A stretch of DNA of 64,000 nt, taken from PALSA-555 sp963731625 (GTDB lineage Bacteria > Actinomycetota > Acidimicrobiia > IMCC26256 > PALSA-555). Position numbers and translations under genes: made by a program. Of this stretch, positions 9,625 through 18,342 are shown in pieces (positions within the stretch are counted from its first letter, which is position 1; each line of letters begins with the position of its first letter). The notes beneath the pieces were generated by a model. The model was not told the DNA's origin, did not search any database, and saw only the letters and a program-made list of their open reading frames with translations. The stretch lies in contig CAVSWH010000023.1 in NCBI GenBank assembly GCA_963731625.1, positions 186,001-250,000 on the forward strand. The letters are read 5' to 3'.

Positions 9625-11063
9625 GGGTCGAAGCGGGCGATGAGCGCCCGCGACAGCACCTTGCCGACCTCGTTTCTCGGCAGCGCGTCGATCGCGACGA
9701 ACCGGACCGGGACCTTGTAGGGGGCGAGCACGGCACGGCAGTGCGCCTCGAGGGCGGCCGCGTCGGGTGGGGCGTCGCTGACCACGAACGCCACGGGCAC
9801 CTCGCCGAGGCGCTCGTCGGGCGCGCCGACGACCGCGACGTCGCGGACCTCGGGTCGGGCGCGCAGCACCTCCTCGACCTCGCGCGGGTACACCTTCAGC
9901 CCGCCGCGGTTGATCATCTCGGCGACGCGACCCTCGATCCACACGAACCAGTCGTCGTCGACGCGCGCGAGGTCCCCCGTGCGGAACCAGCCGTCGGCGT
10001 CGAGCCGTCCGTCGAGCGCGCCTCCGCCCGCGTCGCCGCCGATCGCGGTGCCCGTGCGGACCTGGAGCTCACCGTCGACCACGCGGACGTCGACGCCCGG
10101 ATGGGGCCGACCGACGGCGCCGAGCTTCGTCGTGCCGAAGGCGCGCAGGTCGGCCGTGCTCCAGCCGATGACCTCGCCACCCAGCTCGGTCTGGCCGTAG
10201 GAGTTGAGGACGTCGACCCCGAAGCGGTCGTGGAAGCGTCGGGCGAGGAACGGCGAGAGCGGAGCGGTGATGCTGCGCACGAGCCGCAGCGGTGCGAGCG
10301 TCGTGACCGTCGAATCTTCGGCGAGCATGGCCATGGCCGCGGGCGGCAAGACGACTGACCGGATGCCGTGGCGCGCGACGAGCGTGGCGAACGTCGCCGT
10401 GTCGAAGGGGTCGAGCAGCACCACCGGGGCGCCCGCCCGGAACGCGAAGCAGACGTTGTAGATCCCGGCCCACAGCGAGAGGGACACCGGGATCAGGTTC
10501 GGCATGGGCGGCCGGTCGGTGGACCCTTCGGCGCGACCGCCCCGCAATGTCCCGAGCACCCGGTCGAGCTGCTCGAGCACCGGGGCGTGCTGCAGCAGGA
10601 CCGGGGTCGGTGGTCCGGTCGTCCCCGACGTCATCTGGACGAGGGCGGCGTTGGCGTCGTAGCGGGCGGGCGGTCGGGGCGGCGCGCCGCCGCGTGCGAG
10701 GCGGACTCCCGCGGCGTCGACGGCGACGACGGGCCCCTCCACGCGTGACGCGTCGGCGCCGCGGGTGACGACGGCGGCGACGGGCAGGCGGTCGAGGCGC
10801 TCGCGGACCTCGGCGTCGGTGAGTCGCGGGTTGATCGGCACGGCGACGAGCCGGGCGCGCCAGACGCCGAACAGGGACGCGATCGCCTCGGGGCCGCCGA
10901 GCATGACGGCGACGGCGTCGCCCGGCGCCGCGCCGACGTCGTGCAACGCGGACGCGACCTCCGTGGCCGCCGCGTCGAGCGCGCCGCGGGTGACCTGGCG
11001 GTCGTCGGCGAACACGGCGACCGTGTCCGGGTCACGGCCGTCCAGCAGCTCGGCGAGGTTCAC
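9621..11063 (-). CDS. AMP-dependent acyl-CoA synthetase/ligase
   Basis: 480-residue ANL-superfamily enzyme predicted to activate a carboxylic acid to its CoA thioester via an adenylate. AMP-binding loop MTSGTTGPPTP at about residues 152-162, SYGQTELGG (A5), GWFRTGDLARVD (A7), KVYPREVEEVL (A8) and the catalytic-lysine region PRNEVGKVLSR (A10) are present. It is the last gene of a six-gene operon; GTG 11063 overlaps the preceding stop. The acid cannot be named; the neighbours (crotonases, acyl-CoA dehydrogenase, MaoC-like) suggest degradation of an acyl side chain. Confidence 0.92.
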   Translation of the reverse strand: MNLAELLDGRDPDTVAVFADDRQVTRGALDAAATEVASALHDVGAAPGDAVAVMLGGPEAIASLFGVWRARLVAVPINPRLTDAEVRERLDRLPVAAVVTRGADASRVEGPVVAVDAAGVRLARGGAPPRPPARYDANAALVQMTSGTTGPPTPVLLQHAPVLEQLDRVLGTLRGGRAEGSTDRPPMPNLIPVSLSLWAGIYNVCFAFRAGAPVVLLDPFDTATFATLVARHGIRSVVLPPAAMAMLAEDSTVTTLAPLRLVRSITAPLSPFLARRFHDRFGVDVLNSYGQTELGGEVIGWSTADLRAFGTTKLGAVGRPHPGVDVRVVDGELQVRTGTAIGGDAGGGALDGRLDADGWFRTGDLARVDDDWFVWIEGRVAEMINRGGLKVYPREVEEVLRARPEVRDVAVVGAPDERLGEVPVAFVVSDAPPDAAALEAHCRAVLAPYKVPVRFVAIDALPRNEVGKVLSRALIARFDP

Positions 11064-11881
11064 GCGTCCGCCGGCTGACCGGGCCCGGCGGGATCGGCCC
11101 AGCGGGCCTCGCGGTGCTCGGCGAAGGCGCGGGGTCCTTCTTCCTGGTCGGGGTGGCCCCAGAGGGACGCGAGCTCGAGTGCCCCGGCGCGGCAGGCGTC
11201 GGTGAGGCCGGTCTCGAGGGCGCCCCAGAGGGCGCGCTTCGTCGCGGCCATCGCGGCCGGGGAGTTGCGGGCGATCGTCTCGGCGAGCGCCTGGGCCTCG
11301 TCGCGGAGCCGTTCGGGCGGGTCGACGACCTGGCTGACCATCCCGAGCTCGTACGCGCGGGCGGCGCTCATCCGCTCGTGGCGCCCGACGAGCGCCATGC
11401 GCATCACGGGCTCGACGGGCATCTTGCGCAGGAGGCCGATCGCCTCCAGCGAGACGACCTGGCCGATCGACACGTGCGGGTCGAAGAACACGGCGTCGGA
11501 GGCGGCGATGACGACGTCCGCGTCGGCGATCCAGTGGAACCCGCCGCCGCAGCAGATCCCGTTCACGGCGGTGATGACGGGCTTCAGCACGTGCTGGTGC
11601 CACGCCGTGAAGTGCAGGTCGAAGCGCTCCACCGAGTCCCGGTAGCGCTGCATCCCGACGCCGTCGGTCGCGATCTCGGTGACGTCGACGCCGGTCTGGA
11701 ACGCCCGGCCCTCACCGGTGTGCACGATCACGCGGACGGCCGGGTCGGCGTCGAGCTCGAGCCAGGCGTCGGCGAACTCGTCGCGCATGCGGGCGTTCAT
11801 CGCGTTGAGGTGCTCGGGCCGGTTGTTGATGAGCCAGCCGACCGGGCCGCGGCGCTCGAGTCGCAGGTGCTCGTAGGTCAC
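11060..11881 (-). CDS. Enoyl-CoA hydratase/isomerase (crotonase) family protein
   Basis: 273-residue crotonase-fold protein. Oxyanion-hole elements AFQTGVDVTEI and NGICCGGGFHWIADAD are recognisable, but the two glutamates of classical hydratases are not at the expected places (GGFHW and FDPHVSIGQV instead). The reaction may therefore be isomerisation, C-C hydrolysis or another CoA chemistry. Its last ~80 codons are nearly identical to the adjacent paralogue. The GTG at 11881 overlaps the preceding stop and the stop overlaps the ligase start. Confidence 0.88.
   Translation of the reverse strand: MTYEHLRLERRGPVGWLINNRPEHLNAMNARMRDEFADAWLELDADPAVRVIVHTGEGRAFQTGVDVTEIATDGVGMQRYRDSVERFDLHFTAWHQHVLKPVITAVNGICCGGGFHWIADADVVIAASDAVFFDPHVSIGQVVSLEAIGLLRKMPVEPVMRMALVGRHERMSAARAYELGMVSQVVDPPERLRDEAQALAETIARNSPAAMAATKRALWGALETGLTDACRAGALELASLWGHPDQEEGPRAFAEHREARWADPAGPGQPADA
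11101..11340. repeat. Near-identical 240-bp segment shared by tandem crotonase genes (copy 1; copy 2 at 11899-12138)
   Basis: Bases 11101-11340 match 11899-12138 at a constant offset of 798 bp, with only about ten mismatches by eye. The rest of the two crotonase genes is far more diverged. The shared part codes for the C-terminal ~80 residues, including RNSPAAMAATKRALWG. Confidence 0.85.
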
Positions 11882-12684
11882 GGCGTGGTGACCTCCCAGC
11901 GGGCGTCGCGGTGCTCGGCGAAGGCGCGGGGTCCTTCTTCCTGGTCGGGGTGGCCCCAGAGGGACGCGAGCTCGAGTGCGCCGGCGCGGGACGCGTCGGT
12001 GAGGCCGGTCTCGAGGGCGCCCCAGAGGGCGCGCTTCGTCGCGGCCATCGCGGCCGGGGAGTTGCGGGCGATCGTCTCGGCGAGCGCCTGGGCGTCGTCG
12101 TGGAGCCGGTCGGGCGGGTCGACGACCTGGCTGATGATCCCGAGCTGGTACGCGCGTGCCGCCGGGAGTCGCTCGTACCGGCCCACGAGCGCCATGCGCA
12201 GGATCGTCTCCATGGGCGACTTCCGTGCCAGCGCGATGCCCTCGTACGCGACGACCTGGCCGACGGAGACGTGCGGGTCGACGAACGTGGCGTCGGACGC
12301 GGCGATGACGACGTCGGCGTCGGCGACGAAGTGCAGCCCGCCACCCGCGCAGACGCCGTTCACCGCGGCGATGACGGGGGTCGTCACGCCGAGCTGCCAG
12401 GCGGTGAACCGCAGCGCGGCGTCGCGAGTCCGGCGGGCATGCGCCCGGAACGCCGCCGGGTCGTCACGCAGCGCCACGAGGTCGAGGCCGGTCTGGAAGG
12501 CGGATCCGCGTCCGGTGTTCACGATGACCCGCACCGCCGGGTCGTCGTCGAGCTCGCGCCAGGCCCGCTCGAGCTCGTCGAACATGACGGCGTCGAGCGC
12601 GTTCCCGGCGTCCGGGCGGTCGAACGCGAGCCAGCCGACCGGGCCCTCGCGTGTGACGCGCAGCCGGGTGTAGGGCGCGCTCAC
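11878..12684 (-). CDS. Enoyl-CoA hydratase/isomerase (crotonase) family protein, tandem paralogue
   Basis: 268-residue paralogue of the gene at 11060-11881. Oxyanion-hole elements AFQTGLDLVAL and NGVCAGGGLHFVADAD are present. As in its neighbour, classical hydratase glutamates are missing (GGLHF, FVDPHVSVGQVV). The C-terminal third is almost the same as in the neighbour while the N-terminal half differs, which suggests recent gene conversion. GTG 12684 overlaps the acyl-CoA dehydrogenase stop. Confidence 0.88.
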   Translation of the reverse strand: MSAPYTRLRVTREGPVGWLAFDRPDAGNALDAVMFDELERAWRELDDDPAVRVIVNTGRGSAFQTGLDLVALRDDPAAFRAHARRTRDAALRFTAWQLGVTTPVIAAVNGVCAGGGLHFVADADVVIAASDATFVDPHVSVGQVVAYEGIALARKSPMETILRMALVGRYERLPAARAYQLGIISQVVDPPDRLHDDAQALAETIARNSPAAMAATKRALWGALETGLTDASRAGALELASLWGHPDQEEGPRAFAEHRDARWEVTTP

Positions 12685-13934
12685 GGGCGCGGCACCTCAC
12701 GCCACGGCAGGTCGCGCCACGGATCCGGCTCGCGCGGCAGCCCGAGCACGCGCTCCCCGATGATCGACCGGTTCACCTCGCTCGTGCCGCCCTCGATCGT
12801 GTTCGCCCGACTGCGCAGCATGCCGCGCACCTCATGGGGCAGCGCACCCGCGTCCGGGCCGTCGTCGGCGGACCACGCGGTCGCGTCGGTGCCGAGGAGA
12901 TCGGCGGCGAGCAGCTGGAGGCGCTGGTTCAGCTCGCCCGAGTGGACCTTGCCCACGCTCGTCTCCGGCCCGGGGGGCCGTCCCGCGGATCGCGCGGCGC
13001 GCGCCCGGTCGTTGGTCCAGGCGCGCACCCGCTCCTCGGCGACGCAGGTGGTGAGGCGCTGGCGGAGCACCGGCTCCCCGCTGCGCTGCCGGCGACGCGC
13101 GAGGGCGACGGCGTGGGCCGCGTCCGAGCCGCCGATTCGGTCGACGCCGCCCGAGCCGGCGCCGGCGACCATCTGACGCTCGGAGGACAGCGTCGCGTTC
13201 GCGACCCGCCAGCCATCCCCGAGCCCGCCGACGCGCTGAGCGTCCGGGACGCGTGCGTCGTCGAGGAACACGGCGTTGAAGTCGACCTCGCCCGTCAGGT
13301 GGCGCAGCGGCCGCACGTCGACGCCGGGCTGGTGCAGTGCCAGCAGGAAGTAGGTGAGGCCGCGCCGCTTCGGCACGTCGGGATCGGTGCGGGCCAGCAG
13401 CACCGCGAAGTCCGACCGGTGAGCCCAGGTGGTCCACACCTTCTGGCCGGACACGACCCACTCGTCGCCGTCTCGTGTCGCCCGCGTCGCGAGCGACGCC
13501 AGGTCGGAGCCTGCGCCCGGCTCGCTGAACAGCTGGCACCAGCGCTCCTCGTCGCGGACGATCGGCGGGAGGAACCGGCGGCGCTGGGCGTCGGTGCCGT
13601 GCGCGAACAGGGCCGGCGCGCACAGGTTCAGGCCGAGTGGGTTGAGGCGCCCGAGGTGGTAGGGGGCGAGCACCGCCTCGATGGCGCGTGCCGCCGACGC
13701 GGAGACGCCGAGGCCGCCGCAGTCCGGCGGCCACGTCGGGGCGACCAGCCCGGACGCGCCGAACACCGGGTACCACGCCTCGTAGTCGGCGCGGCTGCGC
13801 ACGCCGCGGATCGCTTCCGGGCCGCCGGGCGCGGCCGCGCGCCACGTGGCGGGCACGTGCGCCTCGACCCACGCCCGCGTCTCGTCGGCGGCCTGCGCGG
13901 CGCTTGCGCGCGCATCGAGCGCGACGCGTGTCAT
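12681..13934 (-). CDS. Acyl-CoA dehydrogenase family protein
   Basis: 417-residue FAD-dependent acyl-CoA dehydrogenase. N-terminal helical domain; middle domain with QLFSEPGAGSDLASL and GQKVWTTWAHRSDFAVLLAR (substrate/FAD-binding strands); C-terminal domain with LSSERQMVAG and TIEGGTSEVNRSIIGERVLGLP. It resembles the divergent FadE members common in actinobacterial sterol or polycyclic degradation, but the substrate is not determinable. The ATG at 13934 overlaps the previous stop (ATGA). Confidence 0.92.
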   Translation of the reverse strand: MTRVALDARASAAQAADETRAWVEAHVPATWRAAAPGGPEAIRGVRSRADYEAWYPVFGASGLVAPTWPPDCGGLGVSASAARAIEAVLAPYHLGRLNPLGLNLCAPALFAHGTDAQRRRFLPPIVRDEERWCQLFSEPGAGSDLASLATRATRDGDEWVVSGQKVWTTWAHRSDFAVLLARTDPDVPKRRGLTYFLLALHQPGVDVRPLRHLTGEVDFNAVFLDDARVPDAQRVGGLGDGWRVANATLSSERQMVAGAGSGGVDRIGGSDAAHAVALARRRQRSGEPVLRQRLTTCVAEERVRAWTNDRARAARSAGRPPGPETSVGKVHSGELNQRLQLLAADLLGTDATAWSADDGPDAGALPHEVRGMLRSRANTIEGGTSEVNRSIIGERVLGLPREPDPWRDLPWREVPRP

Positions 13935-14725
13935 CGACCGTCGAACCGGGCGTCGCGACGCTCGCGGCGCGCCGCGATCCCCTCGCGGAAGTCGCTGGTG
14001 CGGGACGACAGCTCGAGCGCCAGCGCCTCGTTGGCGAGATGCCGGTCGAGGTCGAGGCCCGCGCCCGTGTGGACCAGCCACTTCGTCAGGCCGAGCGCGA
14101 CGGTCGGGCCGTTCGCGAGCTGGCCGACGAGCGCCGCGGCCCGGGCATCGAGGTCGTCCGGCGCGACCGCCTCGTGGATCAGCCCCCACGCGGCGGCCTC
14201 GGTGCCCGAGAGCTCACGACCGAGCAGCAGCAGCTCGTTGGCCCGGGTCACGCCGACGCGGCGGGGCAGCAGCCAGGTGCCACCGGAATCGGGGGTGAAC
14301 CCGCGCGGCGTGAACGGCTCCCAGAGGCGCGCGTCGTCCGCGGCGACGCAGAAGTCGGCGGCGACGGCGAGGTGCAGCCCGAGGCCGGCGCACCAGCCGC
14401 GCACGATGGCGACCACCGGCACCTGGACCGAGCACACGAGCGACACCAGCCGGTGCGCCAGGGCTGGCAGCCGACGTTGCAGGCTCCCCACCCGCGGACG
14501 CGCGCCACCGTCGCCGCGTGTCCCGAGGTCGAACCCGGAGCAGAAATCGCTCCCTGCACCGGTCAGTGTGATGACGCGCACGCTCTCGTCCTGGTTGGCC
14601 GCCTCGAGTTCGGCGACGAGCGCCTGCGTCGTCTCGTCGTCGAGCGCGTTCCGGCGCGCCGGGCGGTCCAGCGTCAGCCGGAGCACCGCGCCGTCGCGTC
14701 GCACGTCGAGCGCAAGATCGGTCAC
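13931..14725 (-). CDS. Enoyl-CoA hydratase/isomerase (crotonase) family protein
   Basis: 264 residues, crotonase fold. RPARRNALDDETTQ, GSDFCSGFDLGT, the oxyanion loop RGWCAGLGLHLAVAADF and PDSGGTWLLPRRVG are seen; the last carries an aspartate near where hydratases have the second glutamate. Third crotonase of the operon, unlike the tandem pair in sequence. GTG 14725 overlaps the MaoC-like stop, ATGA overlap with the dehydrogenase. Confidence 0.9.
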   Translation of the reverse strand: MTDLALDVRRDGAVLRLTLDRPARRNALDDETTQALVAELEAANQDESVRVITLTGAGSDFCSGFDLGTRGDGGARPRVGSLQRRLPALAHRLVSLVCSVQVPVVAIVRGWCAGLGLHLAVAADFCVAADDARLWEPFTPRGFTPDSGGTWLLPRRVGVTRANELLLLGRELSGTEAAAWGLIHEAVAPDDLDARAAALVGQLANGPTVALGLTKWLVHTGAGLDLDRHLANEALALELSSRTSDFREGIAARRERRDARFDGR

Positions 14726-15972
14726 GTCGTCCCCCCGAATCGGCTGCTGATCGCGTCGAGGGCGGCCTGCAGGTCGGTGGCGCCGCCCGGCGGGTCCGGC
14801 AGCCGCACCGGCCCGTGCTCCCGACTCGGCAGGAGGATCGTCGCGTGACCCGGCGTGGTGACCTCGCCCCGCTGGTTCTCGGCGACGAGCTCGACGTCGA
14901 CCGCGGCGCGCCGTTCGTCCTGGTGCTTGCGGGTGACGCGTCCCCGGATCCACTGGGTGTCACCCACGTAGTTGAAGCGACGGAACTCGCAGTCGAGCTT
15001 CCACAGCCACGCGTCGTCGCCCATCCAGTCGGTGCAGCAATGGATGAGCCACGTCTCGCGCATGCGCCCGTAGTCGAACGTGGTGGGGTTGCCGGCTCGA
15101 CGAGCGAATTCGGGATCCCAGTGGACGCGCTGCATGACGTCGGGGATGTTCAGCTCGTCGCGCTGGTAGAAGCGCGGGATCCGCTGGCGGTTCTGCCAGC
15201 CGAGCCGCAGCGGGCGGACGCCGTAGAGGCCCATCCCCATCCCGACGTGCCAGCAGATCATGTCGGTGACGGTGAGGGGCCCCTTCACGATCGGCCCGAG
15301 CTCGTCGCCCTCCGCGACGTCCTCCCACCAGCGTGGGTCCGCGCCCCGCCGCTGCTCCCGCCCGTACTGCTCGTCGATCGCCGCCACCGCCTCGTCGCTG
15401 TACGCCTCGACGACGACGCGGGGCTCGTCCCGGTGGCGGGCCCGCGCCGCCCCCCGCTCCGTGCGCACCATGAGGCGCAGCTGGGCCGAGAGCAGCGCGT
15501 CGGCGTCCCGGAACACCTGGCCGGTCCATTCGTGGACGGCGCGGCCGGCGAACTCGCTCGGCTTGTCCAGCACGCCGACGAGCGCGTTGCGCCGCGACAC
15601 CGGCCGCCCCGGGCGAAGCGGCGCCCACCACTCCCGGGCGCTCGCCGAGTAGTACGCGTGCACGCCGCGCAGCGGGTCGCCGCGCAGCAGGTCGCGATGC
15701 TCGGGTACGACCTCTGCGACCTCGTCGACGCCGATGAGCGTGTCGCCGCCGACGAGGGGTGGCGGCGCGATCGGGCCGTCCCACCGCGTCGCCGCCGCGT
15801 AGCTCGGGTCGCACCACAAGGGGTTGTCGTCGCCGTATGCCTCGGCGACGTGGCGGAACGCGTCCGTGTCCGGGCAGCGATAGTGGGGCGGCTGCGGGTT
15901 CGGCTCGGCGATCCCGATGCGGGCCCGCAGCCGCGCGACGCCCTCGTCGGTGATCGTGCCCGCGTCGGCCAC
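14722..15972 (-). CDS. MaoC-like/FAS1-type dehydratase domain protein
   Basis: 416-residue double-hotdog type acyl dehydratase, probably hydrating an enoyl-CoA. The N-terminal half carries HVAEAYGDDNPLWCDPSYA, the motif of MaoC N-terminal (FAS1-like) dehydratase domains. The second half carries LTVTDMICWHVG, FDYGRMRETWLIH and a C-terminal TPGHATILLPSRE like the catalytic hotdog of acyl dehydratases. First gene of the six-gene operon; GTG at 15972. It differs in length from typical 150-residue MaoC proteins because both halves are fused. Confidence 0.8.
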   Translation of the reverse strand: MADAGTITDEGVARLRARIGIAEPNPQPPHYRCPDTDAFRHVAEAYGDDNPLWCDPSYAAATRWDGPIAPPPLVGGDTLIGVDEVAEVVPEHRDLLRGDPLRGVHAYYSASAREWWAPLRPGRPVSRRNALVGVLDKPSEFAGRAVHEWTGQVFRDADALLSAQLRLMVRTERGAARARHRDEPRVVVEAYSDEAVAAIDEQYGREQRRGADPRWWEDVAEGDELGPIVKGPLTVTDMICWHVGMGMGLYGVRPLRLGWQNRQRIPRFYQRDELNIPDVMQRVHWDPEFARRAGNPTTFDYGRMRETWLIHCCTDWMGDDAWLWKLDCEFRRFNYVGDTQWIRGRVTRKHQDERRAAVDVELVAENQRGEVTTPGHATILLPSREHGPVRLPDPPGGATDLQAALDAISSRFGGTT

Positions 15973-16024
15973 GCCCGCAGTGTGGCATGCGCGCGCGCCG
16001 ACACGTCCCACGCGAGGCGACCAG

Positions 16025-16030
16025 TAGGCT
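16025..16030 (+). promoter_or_regulatory. -10-like element of the secreted repeat protein
   Basis: TAGGCT, 27 nt before ATG 16058. The 85-bp divergent gap to the MaoC-like operon holds both promoters; nothing else is seen there. Confidence 0.35.
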
Positions 16031-16057
16031 GCCGGGCTCTCCGCTCACGAGGCCGCG

Positions 16058-17077
16058 ATGCGCACACGTCGAGGACACCCGATCGGGGTCGCCGTCGTGA
16101 TCGGGCTCGCGCTCGCGGCGGTGAGCGCCACCCCCCTCCCCGGCCTGGCGGCCACCCCGCGGTCGTCGTCGCCCCGCTGGTCGACGCCACGGTCCGTGCC
16201 GGGCGCGCAGGACCCGCAGACGGTGTCGTGCCCGACCGCGACGACCTGCGTCGCGCTGGACAGCGTCGGCAACGCATTCCGGTTCGACGGGACGAGCTGG
16301 TCCGCGCCGACCACGGTCGAGACGGGCTGCGCGACCCAGACGGGCTGTGGGCTCGTCGTGTCGTGCAGCGCGGCCACGTTCTGCGCCGCGATGGACAAGG
16401 CCGGCCAGACGTTCCTCTACGACGGGACGACCTGGTCGCGGTCCACCGCGCTCCAGGGGGCCGACCAGTTCGCGATGTTCCCTGCCGTGTCGTGCGCGCC
16501 CACCCGGGTGTGCGTCGCGATCGACGACAGCGGTGACGCGTTCACGTATCACGGCGCGTGGTCCCCGCGCGAGCCCACCGACGATGCGTCCGGCCTGTCG
16601 GTCCTGTCCTGCCCGACCGCCCAGTTCTGCGCCGCGCTGGCCGGAAGCGGCTCCGCGGACTTCGCGGTCAAGCGCGGCACGGTGTGGGGCACCGGTCCGA
16701 CGATCGAGCTGCCCGCCCCGCAAGGGGGGTCGGAACCGAACGCGCCCGCCGCCCTGTCGTGCGCGACGGCCTTTTTCTGCGCCGCGCTCGACACCTTCGG
16801 TCACGCCTACACGTACCACGGCGGCCGGTTCTCCGGCCCCACCGGCCTCGACGACAACGAGAACGGTGCCGCATCCGTCTCGTGTCCCACGACCACCTTC
16901 TGCGCGGCGGTCGACGAGCTGGGCAACGTGTTCCGTTTCGACGGCTCGGGGTGGTCGAAGCAGGCGGCGCTGAAGCAGCGCAACACGTTCTTGAACGCCG
17001 TGTCGTGCGCGACGCCCCGCTTCTGCGTCGCGCTCGACAGCGCGAACGGCTACCTCGTGTACCGGCCCGGTCGCTAG
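16058..17077 (+). CDS. Secreted cysteine-rich repeat protein (beta-propeller-like), function unknown
   Basis: 339 residues with a signal peptide (MRTRRGHP, hydrophobic core, cleavage near residue 31). The mature part is built from about seven repeats of 35-50 residues. Each starts with VSCPTATTC-like cysteine pairs (SC-x4/5-C), then A(L/M)D-x2-G and YDG-x-x-WS. Examples are SCSAATFCAAMD, SCAPTRVCVAID, SCPTAQFCAAL, SCATAFFCAALD, SCPTTTFCAAVD and SCATPRFCVALD. The paired cysteines probably form a disulfide inside each blade. No catalytic motif is visible. Its stop overlaps the stop of the convergent gene in CTAG. Confidence 0.8.
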   Translation: MRTRRGHPIGVAVVIGLALAAVSATPLPGLAATPRSSSPRWSTPRSVPGAQDPQTVSCPTATTCVALDSVGNAFRFDGTSWSAPTTVETGCATQTGCGLVVSCSAATFCAAMDKAGQTFLYDGTTWSRSTALQGADQFAMFPAVSCAPTRVCVAIDDSGDAFTYHGAWSPREPTDDASGLSVLSCPTAQFCAALAGSGSADFAVKRGTVWGTGPTIELPAPQGGSEPNAPAALSCATAFFCAALDTFGHAYTYHGGRFSGPTGLDDNENGAASVSCPTTTFCAAVDELGNVFRFDGSGWSKQAALKQRNTFLNAVSCATPRFCVALDSANGYLVYRPGR

Positions 17078-18342
17078 CTCGGACGCCGCACCGGGTCCGC
17101 GACGGGGACCCGGTCGGTGGTGTCGAACGACCAGCCGCTCACCATGCCGATGCGCGCGAGCGCGACCACGTCGGGCTCGGCGGCCGGCTCAGCCTGCGGA
17201 TCCACGGTCACCGCGAAGCGAGCCTCGTCCGGACCCGCGGTCATCCCCGACACCCGTGCCCGGCGGTCCACGCCCTGCGCCATCGCGGCGATCCCGCCCG
17301 CGTCGGCCTCGGCGAGCAGCCCGCACCAGCCGGGATGGGCGGCGTCGAGCAGCCCGTCCACCTGGGGTCGGAGCGTGACGTGCACCGCGTCGTCCGCCAC
17401 GGCGACCTCGCGGTCGAAGCCGGGCGGCAGCATCGGCTGGAGCGCAAATGTGTCGGCCAGGGCGTCGAGGGGCGACGCCGGCGGGCGGATGCGACGCAGC
17501 CGCTCACTCGCGATCCAGCTCGCGCCGACCCAGGCGTCGCCGATCATCCGGTGCGCGGTGTCGTCGCCCACGCGGGTGCGCAACGTCAGATCGCTCGAGC
17601 AGATCAGGAGATGCGCCTGGAACTGGAACTCGCGCGTCGCCGCGGCGAGTGCACCCTGGGAGAGATCGGCGAGCCGGAACGTCGGATCGAAGGCCGCCAC
17701 GTAATCCTGCTGTCCGCCGGGCTCGACGTCGTCGGGTCGTGGGTTGGGCACGGACGCCAGCGGCAGCGCGGCGACGGACTCGGTGAGCGGCACGGCGCCG
17801 ACCGGCTCCTCACGGTCGTCGATGGTGATCGTCCAGTGGCAGTGCGGGTGCCGGTCGGCGGGGCGCCGGGGCGGCCGGTGGATGGGCCGGATCCGCGCCC
17901 GTGGGTTCGTCGCGAGCGCCGTCGCGTCGAACGTCGGGTCCTCGATCGTGTGGCACATCCCGACCACGCGCTCCTCGCCGTGCGGCTCCGCGTCGAGCAG
18001 CGCGCCGCAGTGCTCGAGCCAGAACTCGGCGTGGTCGTCGTCGACGATCGCGTACCCGACGTCCATGTACTGGTGCACGAAGCCGACGTCGAGCTGCAGC
18101 GCCTTCATGATGGCGTCGACCCGGTCGCCCTCGATGCCCATGAGGCGGCGCATGCGACCCGTGTAGACCGGGCTGGCGCCCATCCACTCGTCGATCGCGA
18201 CGTCGTTCATCCCGTCGAGGTCGCCGGTCTCGAGGACGAACTGCGGCAGGAGCGCCCGGGTCACGATCATCCCGGCGAGCATCGTGTCGAGCGCGACGGG
18301 CAGGAGCTCGCGCCGGGGCAGGGCGTCAAGCGACGTCGTCAT
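17074..18342 (-). CDS. Conserved hypothetical protein linked to P450
   Basis: 422 residues, not recognised. No signal peptide, membrane segment or nucleotide-binding motif is obvious. It contains two Cys-His spots (FWLEHCGALLD, MCHTIEDPTFDATA) and a proline/arginine-rich linker. The ATG at 18342 overlaps the P450 stop (ATGA), so it is coupled to the P450. This suggests an accessory or partner role in the same oxidation pathway (inference). The frame is open far upstream through the P450 gene, which is a shadow. Confidence 0.75.
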   Translation of the reverse strand: MTTSLDALPRRELLPVALDTMLAGMIVTRALLPQFVLETGDLDGMNDVAIDEWMGASPVYTGRMRRLMGIEGDRVDAIMKALQLDVGFVHQYMDVGYAIVDDDHAEFWLEHCGALLDAEPHGEERVVGMCHTIEDPTFDATALATNPRARIRPIHRPPRRPADRHPHCHWTITIDDREEPVGAVPLTESVAALPLASVPNPRPDDVEPGGQQDYVAAFDPTFRLADLSQGALAAATREFQFQAHLLICSSDLTLRTRVGDDTAHRMIGDAWVGASWIASERLRRIRPPASPLDALADTFALQPMLPPGFDREVAVADDAVHVTLRPQVDGLLDAAHPGWCGLLAEADAGGIAAMAQGVDRRARVSGMTAGPDEARFAVTVDPQAEPAAEPDVVALARIGMVSGWSFDTTDRVPVADPVRRPS

